Positions 1 through 8,089 of a stretch of 64,000 bases of DNA are shown here, piece after piece (within the stretch, counting starts at the first letter, position 1; every line of letters begins with the position of its first letter). Where the stretch lies: NCBI GenBank assembly GCA_030456445.1, contig JAKDNM010000004.1, positions 1 through 64,000 of the forward strand. The letters run 5' to 3'. This stretch comes from Hyphomicrobiales bacterium. GTDB taxonomy: Bacteria > Pseudomonadota > Alphaproteobacteria > Rhizobiales > Rhizobiaceae. The position numbers were made by a program, and so were the translations under genes. Under the pieces are notes generated by a model. It made no database searches and was not told the origin of the DNA. It worked only from the letters and a program-made list of their open reading frames with translations.

Positions 1-56
1 GCCACGTCAGCTGGAACGACCGCTTCAAGATCGTGAAAATGCCCATCTCGGGTTGA
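1..56 (+). CDS. Possible 3' end of an unidentified gene (partial)
   Basis: The first bases read in one frame as a short polar tail ending in KMPISG and a TGA stop. If real, this is the last part of a plus-strand gene that starts outside the window. Too little is visible to assign a family. It is convergent with the minus-strand PAPS-reductase-like gene. Confidence 0.25.
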   Translation, partial: HVSWNDRFKIVKMPISG

Positions 57-184
57 ACGTCGGCACAGGCCGGCTGATCTGGCTCGGCCCTCGGGTTATC
101 ACCCGAACGATGACCGGCGGCATGGCGGGACCGTGAGCCGCGCCGCCGGCGTGTCGAAACCACGATGCTCCCCCGGCTGAACGA

Positions 185-1043
185 TTACAGGCCGCACATG
201 TCCTCACATTCATTCGGCCACAGGTCGAGCTGACCGTGGTCGGTCGCGGTCGACAGGTCGACTTCATCGAGAGGGACACCGGATCGATGCAGAAACACCT
301 CACTGCGGATCCCGCGCAGGCCAGCGGATCGCCCGATCCACCTCGACGGCATCGTTCCATGCAGGCAGATCGCGATCCCGCATGTTTCGCCACATGGCGT
401 TGCTGTGGAACGGGCATCCAATGCAGGCGCTCTTCGGTGGATCGGGATAGCCATGGCTTCTGATCCAGTTGAGGCAATCCTGACGGGTCATCCGCTTCTC
501 GATGAGAGGAAACCGGTTGACCTGCCAGGCCTCGCGGCTCGGCTTTATCCGCACCACCTCGTCCATGGAGATGCCCGGCCATTGGATCACAACGGCATGT
601 CTCGGGGACCGCTTGCGGGTGAGGCCCGTCAGTTCGCGCACCTTGCGCCGGATCGGCTCGATCTTGGCGCTGGTGGTGCATTGCCGTCGGATCATACCAA
701 TCGACACATTGCCGCGCCGGTCGACGGTGCGGGTGAAGGCCGGGATTGCGGCCCATCTTTTGCCCTGGCCGGCCGCTAGCAGACTGTCCCGCAGATTCCC
801 GGCCGAGACGACATAGACGGGAAACGGCAACACATTGGGCGACATCAGCCAGCGCAGATGCTCGTAGACGGCGGCCGGCTCCCAGCCTGTATCGGCAAAG
901 ATCGCACAATCCCGGGGGCCGAAATGACCATGTGCGGCCATCAGGGCGAGCGTGGTCGACTGAACGCCTGCACCGAGACTGAGCACGCGAAGCCGGATCG
1001 GGGATGGCGACCTGCCATCCCCTTTGTCGATTGGAGAGAACAT
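185..1043 (-). pseudogene. PAPS-reductase-like (PP-loop) protein, frameshifted near the C-terminus
   Basis: The N-terminal part has the PP-loop SLGAGVQSTTLALMA and FADTGWEP, as in phosphoadenosine-phosphosulfate reductase/FAD-synthetase-like proteins of phages and mobile elements. A later CIGCPFHSN cysteine pair also fits. The first frame stops at about base 300 (ending AIRWPARDPQ). The next frame continues with a plausible tail, FLHRSGVPLDEVDL to ECEDMCGL, ending at 185. One extra base (or two missing) near 330-335 explains the break. The start overlaps the ArdC stop as TGATG, so the two are translationally coupled. The substrate is unknown. The break may be real decay or a sequence error. 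Confidence 0.65.
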
Positions 1044-1966
1044 CAGGCTGCCTCCGCGATTTCACCGGAGGGCTGGAGGTCATGCAGATAATTGACGGCA
1101 CGCTGGGCATGGGCGGCAGCCTGGAAGATCGCACGGCGATCACCCTGAAGGACGCGCAACCACGATTCCACGTAGGAAGCATGATCAGACCGTGGCTCCA
1201 GCTCCGGCACGATTCCAAGATCGGCGCAGAGGAAGCAGCTTCCGAGTTCGGCAACGAGTTCTTCCCGCGCTCGTTCACTGCGATCCTTCGTATAGCGGCT
1301 GAGATCGCGACCGACACGGTCGGGGCTCGCAGTCCAATGCACCGTTTCGTGGCTGAGGACGGCTACGTAAGATTCAGCGTCGCGGAACGTTTCGAAAGGC
1401 GGCATCTGGATATGGTCGCTCGATGGCGAATAGAATGCCTTCGTGCCGCCATGGCGGATCACTGCACCGGTATTACCGAAGAAGTGGTCGGCATGTTCGA
1501 TCCGCTCGATCGGATCGAGAACCGGCTTCGGTCCATGGTAGTAGTGCTCAGGCAGGCCTTCGATCTGCTCGACGTTGAAAACGCCATAGGCCTTGAGGAA
1601 AGGAATGTCCTTCTCCACCTCGTTGCCGCGGGCATCAGCTTCCTTCTTTGTGAACCGGCTGGCGTAGATCACCGTGGCGCTGGTTTCACCCTTGCGGACA
1701 TGTGCGCCGAGCTCGGTCGCCTGCTTGTATGTCATCCAGATCGGGGCGCAATAACCACGCGCCATGCCTTCCGACCAAAGCAACAGCACGTTCATACCGC
1801 TGTACGGCTCGCCATTATGACGCAGCGGGCGCGTAATGCGGCCTGTCGTATTCGCCGCACTCCAGGGCTGCACCCAGGGCCGCACGCCCTTCTCCAGATC
1901 CGCGACGATGCGGTCGGTGATTTTTGCGTAGAGATCGACGCGGGGTTTGTTTTCTTTCCTGTTCAT
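1043..1966 (-). CDS. ardC: ArdC-type antirestriction protein with zincin domain
   Basis: A 307-residue protein. The N-terminal half (VDLYAKITDRIVADLEKG, WVQPW) matches the ssDNA-binding ArdC N domain. The C-terminal half has a metallopeptidase motif, LSHETVHWT, with a downstream EELVAELGS glutamate. ArdC proteins of conjugative elements protect incoming DNA from type I restriction. I chose MNRKENKP as the start because it follows AAGAAG and begins the conserved domain; the longer ORF start adds an unrelated arginine-rich stretch. The stop overlaps the start of the PAPS-reductase-like gene. With the large methyltransferase-helicase upstream, it suggests a defence-evasion role. Confidence 0.85.
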   Translation of the reverse strand: MNRKENKPRVDLYAKITDRIVADLEKGVRPWVQPWSAANTTGRITRPLRHNGEPYSGMNVLLLWSEGMARGYCAPIWMTYKQATELGAHVRKGETSATVIYASRFTKKEADARGNEVEKDIPFLKAYGVFNVEQIEGLPEHYYHGPKPVLDPIERIEHADHFFGNTGAVIRHGGTKAFYSPSSDHIQMPPFETFRDAESYVAVLSHETVHWTASPDRVGRDLSRYTKDRSERAREELVAELGSCFLCADLGIVPELEPRSDHASYVESWLRVLQGDRRAIFQAAAHAQRAVNYLHDLQPSGEIAEAA

Positions 1967-2239
1967 CTTCTTAAAACTCCATTCTCGAGACCGCGCCGAT
2001 CGCGGCCCCGTCACGGGGTTCTCAAAGGCGGAGCCCAAAGGCCGGCCGCGCACCCTCCAGACATCCATCGCGTCTGTGTGATGGAATGGGTTTCAGGGCC
2101 GGAACGAAGTGGAGGACGGCGAAGCCGTTGCGCGGCTGCCTGGCTCCACCAGGACCACGGACAAAAAGGGGCGCGAGCGGCGGGCATCTGCAAGAAAAAG
2201 GGCGGCGCACAGCGCCGCCAGGTTCATGTCGGAAAGGCC

Positions 2240-2260
2240 GGCCGGTTCAGTGAACCGGCC
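2240..2260. repeat. Perfect inverted repeat over the stop codon
   Basis: GGCCGGTTCA and its reverse complement TGAACCGGCC flank a single base. The TGA stop of the 61-residue gene sits inside the left arm. An equivalent repeat (9-bp arms) overlaps the stop of the paralogue at 26103. It could act as a hairpin that ends or stabilises the message, or as a protein-binding site. Confidence 0.7.
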
Positions 2261-2432
2261 GCGCGCCGCCGTAGGGGTCATATTCGATCAATGGAGTGAC
2301 TTCACCGTCGTCGATCTCGTCGGCGGGCAGGACGCCGTATTGATCGTCGGACTGGAAGAGGATGACCGGCGTCATCAAGGTGCGGGCGAGGTTCCAGGCG
2401 TGCTGTTGTGCGAGGGAGAGGTCGTGCGCCAT
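2247..2432 (-). CDS. Small conserved protein, paralogue of 26103-26291
   Basis: A 61-residue protein sharing SLAQQHAWNLARTLMTPVILF, YGVLPAD and the C-terminal GGRPVH/GARPVH pattern with the ORF at 26103-26291. The two are clear paralogues on the same strand about 24 kb apart. The function is unknown and no catalytic motif is visible. Both stop codons lie inside a perfect inverted repeat and both have a related GC-rich leader, so gene and flanks were probably duplicated together. It lies upstream of ardC and may share its transcript. Confidence 0.7.
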   Translation of the reverse strand: MAHDLSLAQQHAWNLARTLMTPVILFQSDDQYGVLPADEIDDGEVTPLIEYDPYGGARPVH

Positions 2433-2943
2433 TTGAGGGCTCCATCTTGGGAGCGGGCCAATTCCCGCTCGATGGCTCCGTCAAGGTGTGGCGGCGGGCG
2501 CGATCACCGCGAAGGCGCAGCCGAGCGGCCGCAGCTTGCTAGCGGACCCTTTATGGGTTGATCGTGGAAGATCCGCCGCCGCACCAGGAAAGCCATCAAA
2601 AGAGAGCGGGATTGGATTGCTGCCAGATCAGTGCCCGACCTTGTCACGATCGGTTCGTACCGGATGGAAGCTGGAGGGGCATACGTGGAAATTAAGCGGG
2701 CTACAATCCGGCGACTCACTTGCCGCCCCGGCCCATTGCACGCATAGCGGCCTCGGTCGATGAACGACCGGATCTAGCAGAAGCCGCCGTTCGACAGGTG
2801 CGGTGCCGGAAGATTTCTATAACCGACATTGCGGCGTAAAGCGGCCGTCCACTATACGGTTGGCGTAGGTCGCATTTGGACATATTTTCGCGTTGGGCAT
2901 GACTGTTTCAGGGATACCTTGATGCCTATCGGAGGTACGGAGG
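2433..2943. other. Intergenic leader, no gene recognised
   Basis: No convincing ORF. The part next to the 61-residue gene shares CGCGATCACCGCGA and a nearby GAGCGGC with the leader of its paralogue at about 26360-26400, so it is probably a duplicated 5' region. The rest (2600-2940) separates the minus-strand ardC unit from the divergent HXXEE gene and should hold both promoters. Confidence 0.4.
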
Positions 2944-3519
2944 ATGATGGGGCGGCTATTCAAATACTGGATGTACGGCGGCTTTCTGGCCGGCATCATG
3001 CTCCTGACACTGATGCCGCTCCTGGCCAACGGCTGGAGCCCGACCTTCACGGCCATTTTCGTTTTGTTGCCGATCTATATGCTCCATCAATACGAGGAGC
3101 ACGATGGCGATCGCTTCCGGCTTTATGTTAACCGCACGGTTGGGAATGGCGCAGAGGTGCTCACGCCTGCTGCCGTCTTCGTCATCAACATCGGTGCTGT
3201 CTGGGTTCTGGATGTCGCGGTCATCTATCTGGCATGGTCGGTCGATCTCGGGCTTGGTTTGATCGCCGTTTACCTCATGCTGATCAACGCCATCGTTCAT
3301 ATAGTGGGTGCCATCCGCTCCCGTAGCTACAATCCCGGCCTCGTTACGGCGATCGTGTTGTTCCTGCCACTCGGCGGCTATGCATGGTGGCATATTCAGG
3401 CTTCGGGAACACCAACGGCGGTCGACCACATTGTCGGGCTTTCCATCGGTATTGCCGTGCATGCAATCATCGTAGGCTATGCCCTTCGTCGCCGGTCAAA
3501 GTTGGCGCCGTTGGAGTGA
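2944..3519 (+). CDS. HXXEE-domain integral membrane protein
   Basis: A 191-residue hydrophobic protein with about five to six membrane segments. It carries HQYEEH near residue 48 and a later NAIVHI, which fit the HXXEE family of uncharacterised membrane proteins whose conserved His and Glu suggest metal binding or hydrolase chemistry. GGAGG repeats precede the start, and an alternative ATG lies one codon in. It stands alone on the plus strand between minus-strand element genes, as cargo would. Confidence 0.65.
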   Translation: MMGRLFKYWMYGGFLAGIMLLTLMPLLANGWSPTFTAIFVLLPIYMLHQYEEHDGDRFRLYVNRTVGNGAEVLTPAAVFVINIGAVWVLDVAVIYLAWSVDLGLGLIAVYLMLINAIVHIVGAIRSRSYNPGLVTAIVLFLPLGGYAWWHIQASGTPTAVDHIVGLSIGIAVHAIIVGYALRRRSKLAPLE

Positions 3520-3867
3520 TGTTGCCTACATGGAGACATTTTTCTCTACCTGTGGCCAGCGCCATGGGTATGCGATTGTCCAACTTCCATCGGTCCGCCT
3601 CGGGCTTGCCGATAAACTTCTCTGCGTCGGGCGTCGGCCAGGCTCCTGTCGTGGAAGCCATGTCCACTGCTGAGGAGTGATGGGGTCGCCCGCTCCCGCG
3701 TCACGCAGATAGGCCAGACCTGACGAAAAGTTGCTTGGGCGTAATTGGCCACACGTGAGTAGGAAAAACGGGGCCTATCTCGGCCTCAAAATGCCCCGCC
3801 GGAAACCCCGACAGATTTACGCTTGCCCTTATACCCATGTTTACGTCACCTGTGCTGAGCTCCGCAC
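3520..3867. other. Intergenic, no gene recognised
   Basis: Short overlapping ORFs on both strands look like chance frames. It contains the promoter region for the SNase gene; no clear hairpin was seen. Confidence 0.3.
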
Positions 3868-4710
3868 ATGGGCAGAGTTGTAAAATACCAGCGCTATCAG
3901 CGCGGAAAGCGGCGGCGTAGGCTGCCTTATATCGTCTATAGACTGCTGCCCATTGTCATCATCATGGGAGCGATTGCTGCCGCCGATTATGCTGAACGCG
4001 GATGGGCTTTTATCAGCTCGAAAGTACCCCCGATCACGGCGTCATCCGCTTCTCCGGCAAATCAGACCCTTGTCGGCCGCGCCACGGTGATCGATGGCGA
4101 TACGATCGAGATTGCTGGCCAGCGTATTCGGTTCAACGGTATCGACGCCCCGGAAAGGGCCCAGCGCTGCCAAGATGTTTCGGGAAAATCTTATGCCTGC
4201 GGTAGGCTTGCCGCAAATGCGCTCGACGAATTCCTGGTCGCCTCTCGCCCGGCAACCTGTAAATTTATCGATTGGGACCAATATGGCCGCTTCGTCGGCA
4301 ATTGTGCCCGGGCAGATGGCCGGTCAGTTCAGGAATGGCTTGTCGCAAACGGGAACGCGCTGGATTGGCCTCGATACTCGAAAGGCGCCTTTGCGGCGCT
4401 GGAGGCTTCCGCCCGGCAGGCGCGGCGTGGCGTCTGGCAGGGCGAATTCCAAAAACCCTGGGACTGGCGCGCCGCTCAGCGGGATCACACCGCACCATCA
4501 GAGGCAATTCAAAGCCCCAGCTTCGCCATCGTCGGGCAATCGGCCTCCTGCAATGTCAAAGGCAATATCAGCCGCAAAGGCGAACGCATCTATCACGTTC
4601 CCGGCCAAAAATATTATGACCGCACGAAAATCTCGGAATCGAAGGGCGAACGCTGGTTCTGTTCGCAAGACGAGGCTGAAGCAGCTGGCTGGCGCAAGGC
4701 AAGACGGTAA
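3868..4710 (+). CDS. Membrane-anchored staphylococcal-nuclease-like protein with sunset domain
   Basis: A 280-residue protein. A basic N-terminus and one membrane segment (about residues 20-40) precede an SNase fold with ATVIDGDTIEIAGQRIRFNGIDAPE and a later CGRLAANALDEFL. The C-terminal part, GNISRKGERIYHVPGQKYYD followed by ERWFCSQDEAEAAGWRKA, matches the small sunset domain often attached to SNases. Such proteins are secreted or membrane-bound nucleases acting outside the cytoplasm. An HNH-like gene follows 88 bases downstream in the same direction. The arrangement suggests two nucleases as cargo. Confidence 0.85.
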   Translation: MGRVVKYQRYQRGKRRRRLPYIVYRLLPIVIIMGAIAAADYAERGWAFISSKVPPITASSASPANQTLVGRATVIDGDTIEIAGQRIRFNGIDAPERAQRCQDVSGKSYACGRLAANALDEFLVASRPATCKFIDWDQYGRFVGNCARADGRSVQEWLVANGNALDWPRYSKGAFAALEASARQARRGVWQGEFQKPWDWRAAQRDHTAPSEAIQSPSFAIVGQSASCNVKGNISRKGERIYHVPGQKYYDRTKISESKGERWFCSQDEAEAAGWRKARR

Positions 4711-4798
4711 GCGAACGGCTTCCCCCATGGTTGAACATTGAGGGCTCGCGCGAAAATGGCGCGACTCACCTATGCTGCCGGGAGCATTGGAGGCGAGC

Positions 4799-5074
4799 AT
4801 GAGCGACCTCAATCTCAAGACAGACACCAGACAAGCCAACTGGCGGCGCCAGAATGCCGAAAAATACCGCGCGCACCTGACGGTGCAGCGCGCGCTTAAG
4901 AGCGGCGCGTTGGCCAAACAGGGGTGCGAGGTGTGCGGAAATCTTCAGACCGATGCGCACCATGACGATTATGGCGACCCGCTCAAGGTCAGATGGTTGT
5001 GCCGGCAACATCACACCCGGTTGCATAATGGCGGTGAAGACCTGTTTGCCAGCCGCGCTTCCGACACCGATTGA
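4799..5074 (+). CDS. Small HNH-like zinc-cluster protein
   Basis: A 91-residue protein with CEVCG, then DAHHDDYGDPLKVRWLC and HHTRLH. This is the zinc-ligand and histidine pattern of short phage-type HNH endonucleases. The chosen ATG follows GGAGGCG with good spacing; the ORF-track start nine codons earlier lacks a ribosome-binding site. It follows the SNase gene. Specificity cannot be read from the sequence, and a non-nuclease DNA-binding role remains possible. Confidence 0.6.
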   Translation: MSDLNLKTDTRQANWRRQNAEKYRAHLTVQRALKSGALAKQGCEVCGNLQTDAHHDDYGDPLKVRWLCRQHHTRLHNGGEDLFASRASDTD

Positions 5075-5204
5075 CGTGAGCGCACGCAGGGAAACCAACG
5101 CCGGCGGAGAGTTTTATGCCTGGTGCCCTGGCTCTCTCGCGCATTTCGGTCTGACCGGCGTCTTTCGGGATGGCGCGCCGTCGGACGACGCGGCCCCGCA
5201 CATG

Positions 5205-5231
5205 AGAAAGGGCGGAGCCGAAGCTCCGCCC
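5205..5231 (-). terminator. Rho-independent terminator with UUCG loop
   Basis: On the minus strand GGGCGGAGC and GCTCCGCCC form a perfect 9-bp stem around a TTCG tetraloop, followed by TTTCTC. It lies just after the stop of the 5240-5827 gene and would end that minus-strand transcript. Confidence 0.7.
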
Positions 5232-5239
5232 GAGGCGGC

Positions 5240-5827
5240 TCACCCAAGAGCCGCCATCTGGAGGTCTGCTGCCTTTCGGCTGATGGCCTGGCCGGGGTTT
5301 TCGACCTGACGCTCATAGGGCTTCCAGTTCTCACCGACGATGTGCTCGTAGGCCGCGACCGCACCCTCGGCCGCCATGCGCAGGGCGTGTGACTGAAGGG
5401 CCATGTCGGCGGCGAACTCGCGCTTGCGCTGGGCGGTGCTGTCGAAGCCCACCGGACCGTCGAGATCCTCGTCGCGGGTGTCGTTCGCAAGCTTCGCAGT
5501 AGCGTCCTTGGCCTCGGTGACGGCCTTCGAGTAGAACTGGCCCGCTCCGTAGGCGGAGCCGACATAGGAGCCGACGATCCGTTGCAGGTGGATTTGCATG
5601 GCCTTGTCGGAAAGTCCCTCGGAGAGCGTATCGGCGCCTTCGATCAGGCTGCGCTGGTGGAACTCGCGAATACCGTCGCTGTCGAGGACAGGGAGCCCGA
5701 AACTTTCGGAGATGAGGGCGGCCTGGTTGCTGTCCGGGCAGCAGAGCCGGACCATTTCGAGGGTTGTGCCCTTGCGGAGCGGGACGACGCGGGCCTTGGA
5801 TTTGGTGGAGCGGGTTGAACTGGACAT
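5240..5827 (-). CDS. Conserved mobile-element protein of unknown function
   Basis: A 195-residue protein starting MSSSTRSTKSKARVVPL. This start follows AAAGG, and the ORF-track start adds an untypical stretch. The sequence is mixed alpha-helical with no recognised catalytic motif; it contains CCPDSNQAALISESFGLP and a helical C-terminal half. It sits in the cassette with ParB- and ArdC-type genes and ends at a UUCG-loop terminator, so it is probably a separate unit. Confidence 0.65.
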   Translation of the reverse strand: MSSSTRSTKSKARVVPLRKGTTLEMVRLCCPDSNQAALISESFGLPVLDSDGIREFHQRSLIEGADTLSEGLSDKAMQIHLQRIVGSYVGSAYGAGQFYSKAVTEAKDATAKLANDTRDEDLDGPVGFDSTAQRKREFAADMALQSHALRMAAEGAVAAYEHIVGENWKPYERQVENPGQAISRKAADLQMAALG

Positions 5828-6306
5828 TGAGCTTACCTTTCTAGCGATGCCCTTCAGGTGATCCGGCCCTTGGCCGTTCTTTCCTGCGGGTGCGGTCAAA
5901 AGGAACCGGCGGAAGCTGGACGCTTCAGGGTCCGGGACCTGCCAGGCGAGCGAGGTCGGCTTGCGGGCAAGCGGGAGCCAGTTCTTTGCTGGTCCCTGCG
6001 CGGGACGCGGGCCTGCCTTGCCGAGATCGGCGGGTACTGGCCGCTCCGCGGCGCGTCAGCGGCCTTGAAGGGGCCGGCCGCCGGTTCAGACCGCAGCAAA
6101 CCCGCCGGGAAGAACGGCCAAGGGGAGGTCATGGACACCGGCATGCCGGAAGGATAGGCGCCTGTTCGACCCGCGCCGCCATTGCAGCACATCGTTCGTC
6201 ACGACAAGGCATCAGCACGCTGACGATGGCCACCCGCTCAACCTGGCAACCACCGTCTCACCGCCTTGGTTCGGCTCTTGGCGGATGACAATGACAGGAT
6301 GGTGGT
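5828..6306. other. GC-rich leader, no gene recognised
   Basis: This lies between the 5240-5827 gene and the end of the ParB operon. ORFs here are arginine- and glycine-rich chance frames. Near 6249-6290, AACCACC and GGTGGTT arms enclose a CCGCC/GGCGG stem, which could be an operon-end structure. The 5890-6120 part is GC-rich and potentially structured, like the other leaders of the cassette. Confidence 0.35.
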
Positions 6307-6630
6307 TCACGCACAGAGCGCCCTCAATGAAAGCCGCTCCCGCAATACCGCGATTGCGACATCCTGCCGTGCCAGCTTGCGCGACAGGGCGTCGATCTCC
6401 GGCTGGCGCTCGGCGGTGATTGCGGCCAGATTAGCACGATACCGTTCAAGGAAAGTTTTGGGGTCCGGCGGCTTTCCTCGTCGATATCCGGGTTGCTTTC
6501 GGCCGAGCTGCGGGATCAACGCGGTCATGCGGCGGGTGATTTGCCGCTCGATCAGGTCAAGCTGATGCTGGGTCTGGCGGCGCGCCTCCTCCATGCGGAA
6601 GAGCTGTGTACTGCGGTCGGCCGGCAACAT
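6307..6630 (-). CDS. Small predicted coiled-coil protein
   Basis: A 107-residue protein starting MLPADRST. It is rich in Glu, Arg, Gln and Leu heptads (QHQLDLIERQITRRM, DALSRKLARQDVAIAVLRERL), so mostly helical or coiled coil. The ATG overlaps the stop of the upstream DUF7007-like gene as TGATG, which indicates translational coupling and fixes the start. It is the last gene of the ParB operon. Function unknown. Confidence 0.6.
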   Translation of the reverse strand: MLPADRSTQLFRMEEARRQTQHQLDLIERQITRRMTALIPQLGRKQPGYRRGKPPDPKTFLERYRANLAAITAERQPEIDALSRKLARQDVAIAVLRERLSLRALCA

Positions 6631-7523
6631 CACGCCGGCCCTCGCGCTGCCCAAGTGACGAAGCTCGACGGTCCGTCATACACGGTGTGCCGCTCCGGAT
6701 CGATGATGAAACCGAAAGGGCCGCCCGAGATGCCATACTCATCCTTCGGGATGAGATAGCGGCGAACCGGCGTGTGTTCGGTCCGTTGACCGCCCTTGGC
6801 GGCGATAACCTCGGTGAAGCCCGGTTGCTGATCGGAGAGGATTGCCGACACCACGATCCAATCATCGGCATGTCGCAGTTCGAAGGCACGACGGTCCTTC
6901 TCACGAGATTCGCCGGGTTCGAGCACGCATCCGAAGATCGCTTCCCATGCATCCGGCCATGAGCCACGCACCGTCAGGTCCGCGTGTCGCCGTTCGTAGG
7001 TGGTGAACAGATCTGGATAGGTCAGCGCGACGATGGCCCAGGCGGCATCCTCTTCATACCAGCCGCCGGGAGCGCGCAGCATGGAATTGACCTTGCGATT
7101 GCGCTCCGCAGACAGGTGAAATCCGCCATGACCGGCGGTCGAGTGGGCGGTCACGCCTTCGGCGTAGACCGTGGCGCCCTGCGAAGGCCCCCACGGTGTA
7201 TTGGCCGACGAGCGGATTTCACGGCGACCGAGCGCACGCTTCTCCCGTTGATGTTCCGCATTCTCCGCAACCCTGGCGCGGAACTCGGATTCATCGGCGA
7301 GTTCGCCGGAATGACCGTAGAAATCATCACGACGCCATTGCTCGATTGGCCGACCAATACGCCAGCCGGTGGCGAGAAACTGCCTTCCATCACGCCCCGG
7401 CACCATGGCAAAGGCGGTATCGCCGACCAGGGCAACGGGCAGCCCGTCGGCGCTGCGGCCAAAAGAGACACCCGGTAATCCGGAGGTTTCGACGACGTGG
7501 GCTTCCGAGGTGTTCGCAGTCAT
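6630..7523 (-). CDS. DUF7007-like conserved protein
   Basis: A 297-residue protein starting MTANTSEA after a strong GGGGAGG site. The central region has GVTAHSTAGHGGFHLS, RAPGGWYEEDAAWAIVAL and EPGESREKDRRAFE, which I associate with the DUF7007 family on alphaproteobacterial plasmids and integrative elements. It overlaps the preceding gene by four bases (ATGA) and the following gene by one, so all are co-transcribed with parB. No enzymatic role is known. Confidence 0.65.
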   Translation of the reverse strand: MTANTSEAHVVETSGLPGVSFGRSADGLPVALVGDTAFAMVPGRDGRQFLATGWRIGRPIEQWRRDDFYGHSGELADESEFRARVAENAEHQREKRALGRREIRSSANTPWGPSQGATVYAEGVTAHSTAGHGGFHLSAERNRKVNSMLRAPGGWYEEDAAWAIVALTYPDLFTTYERRHADLTVRGSWPDAWEAIFGCVLEPGESREKDRRAFELRHADDWIVVSAILSDQQPGFTEVIAAKGGQRTEHTPVRRYLIPKDEYGISGGPFGFIIDPERHTVYDGPSSFVTWAARGPA

Positions 7524-7996
7524 GCTGCCGTCCTCCCCTCGACAGTGTCCGCAGCTACGGCATCCGCCCTGGTTTCCGACAGGACTGCATTCGGATAGCC
7601 ATGCCGGGACAGCCATTCCTCGGCATCGGCACGGTGGCTGGCGAGATAGACAAGCTCGGCATCGTCGCCGGGACGGTCAAGAACAAGGACCGAGCCAATG
7701 GCGGGCCGCTCTTTGACAGCGAACCTGAGTTCGCTGTTCACCGAAAACGTCTGGTGAACGCGCATGACGATGGTGCCCTGACTGCCATAGTCGCCCTTGT
7801 GCAAGGTCATGGTTGCCGGCAGCGTGGTAATGCCGACCCGTCGTTCCGCCTGTTTGCGGATCAGCCTTCCGCCGCTGTTGCGGTTCTCCCAGGCGGCGAG
7901 CTTTTTGTGATGCCGCTCCGGCGGGCGCGGTGTGCTGTCGCTGTAAGTTACGGTCGAGCCGAGGGGCACGAGGTCATAGATCAATTGAGCTGACAT
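7520..7996 (-). CDS. Conserved mobile-element protein of unknown function
   Basis: A 158-residue protein starting MSAQLIYDLVPLGS. A GGAG six bases upstream supports this start over the ORF-track start four codons earlier. It has a basic stretch (RHHKKLAAWENRNSGG, LIRKQAERRVG) and a C-terminal EEWLSRHGYPNAVL segment. It lies between the ParB-domain gene and the DUF7007-like gene with a four-base overlap downstream. Probably an accessory of the element; function not known. Confidence 0.6.
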   Translation of the reverse strand: MSAQLIYDLVPLGSTVTYSDSTPRPPERHHKKLAAWENRNSGGRLIRKQAERRVGITTLPATMTLHKGDYGSQGTIVMRVHQTFSVNSELRFAVKERPAIGSVLVLDRPGDDAELVYLASHRADAEEWLSRHGYPNAVLSETRADAVAADTVEGRTAA

Positions 7997-8030
7997 GGTT
8001 TTCTCCATGGTGTTGATGGTGGAAACAGAA

Positions 8031-8057
8031 CCGCCGCCGGTGGTGAACCGGCGGCGG
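8031..8057 (-). other. Intercistronic hairpin after the ParB-domain gene
   Basis: CCGCCGCCGG and CCGGCGGCGG form a perfect 10-bp stem around a 7-base loop between the parB stop and the next gene. There is no clean T-run, so it may partially terminate or stabilise the message rather than fully end it. Confidence 0.55.
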
Positions 8058-8089
8058 GATTGCGATCGGAAAGAAGGAAAGACGCGCGG

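Noticed and set aside
25-1317. 430-residue minus-strand ORF
   Set aside because: It overlaps the PAPS-reductase-like and ArdC genes in another frame and is Arg/Ser/Pro-rich with no motif.
1004-2299. 431-residue plus-strand ORF
   Set aside because: Antisense to ardC and the small paralogue; no domain recognised, so a shadow in GC-rich DNA.
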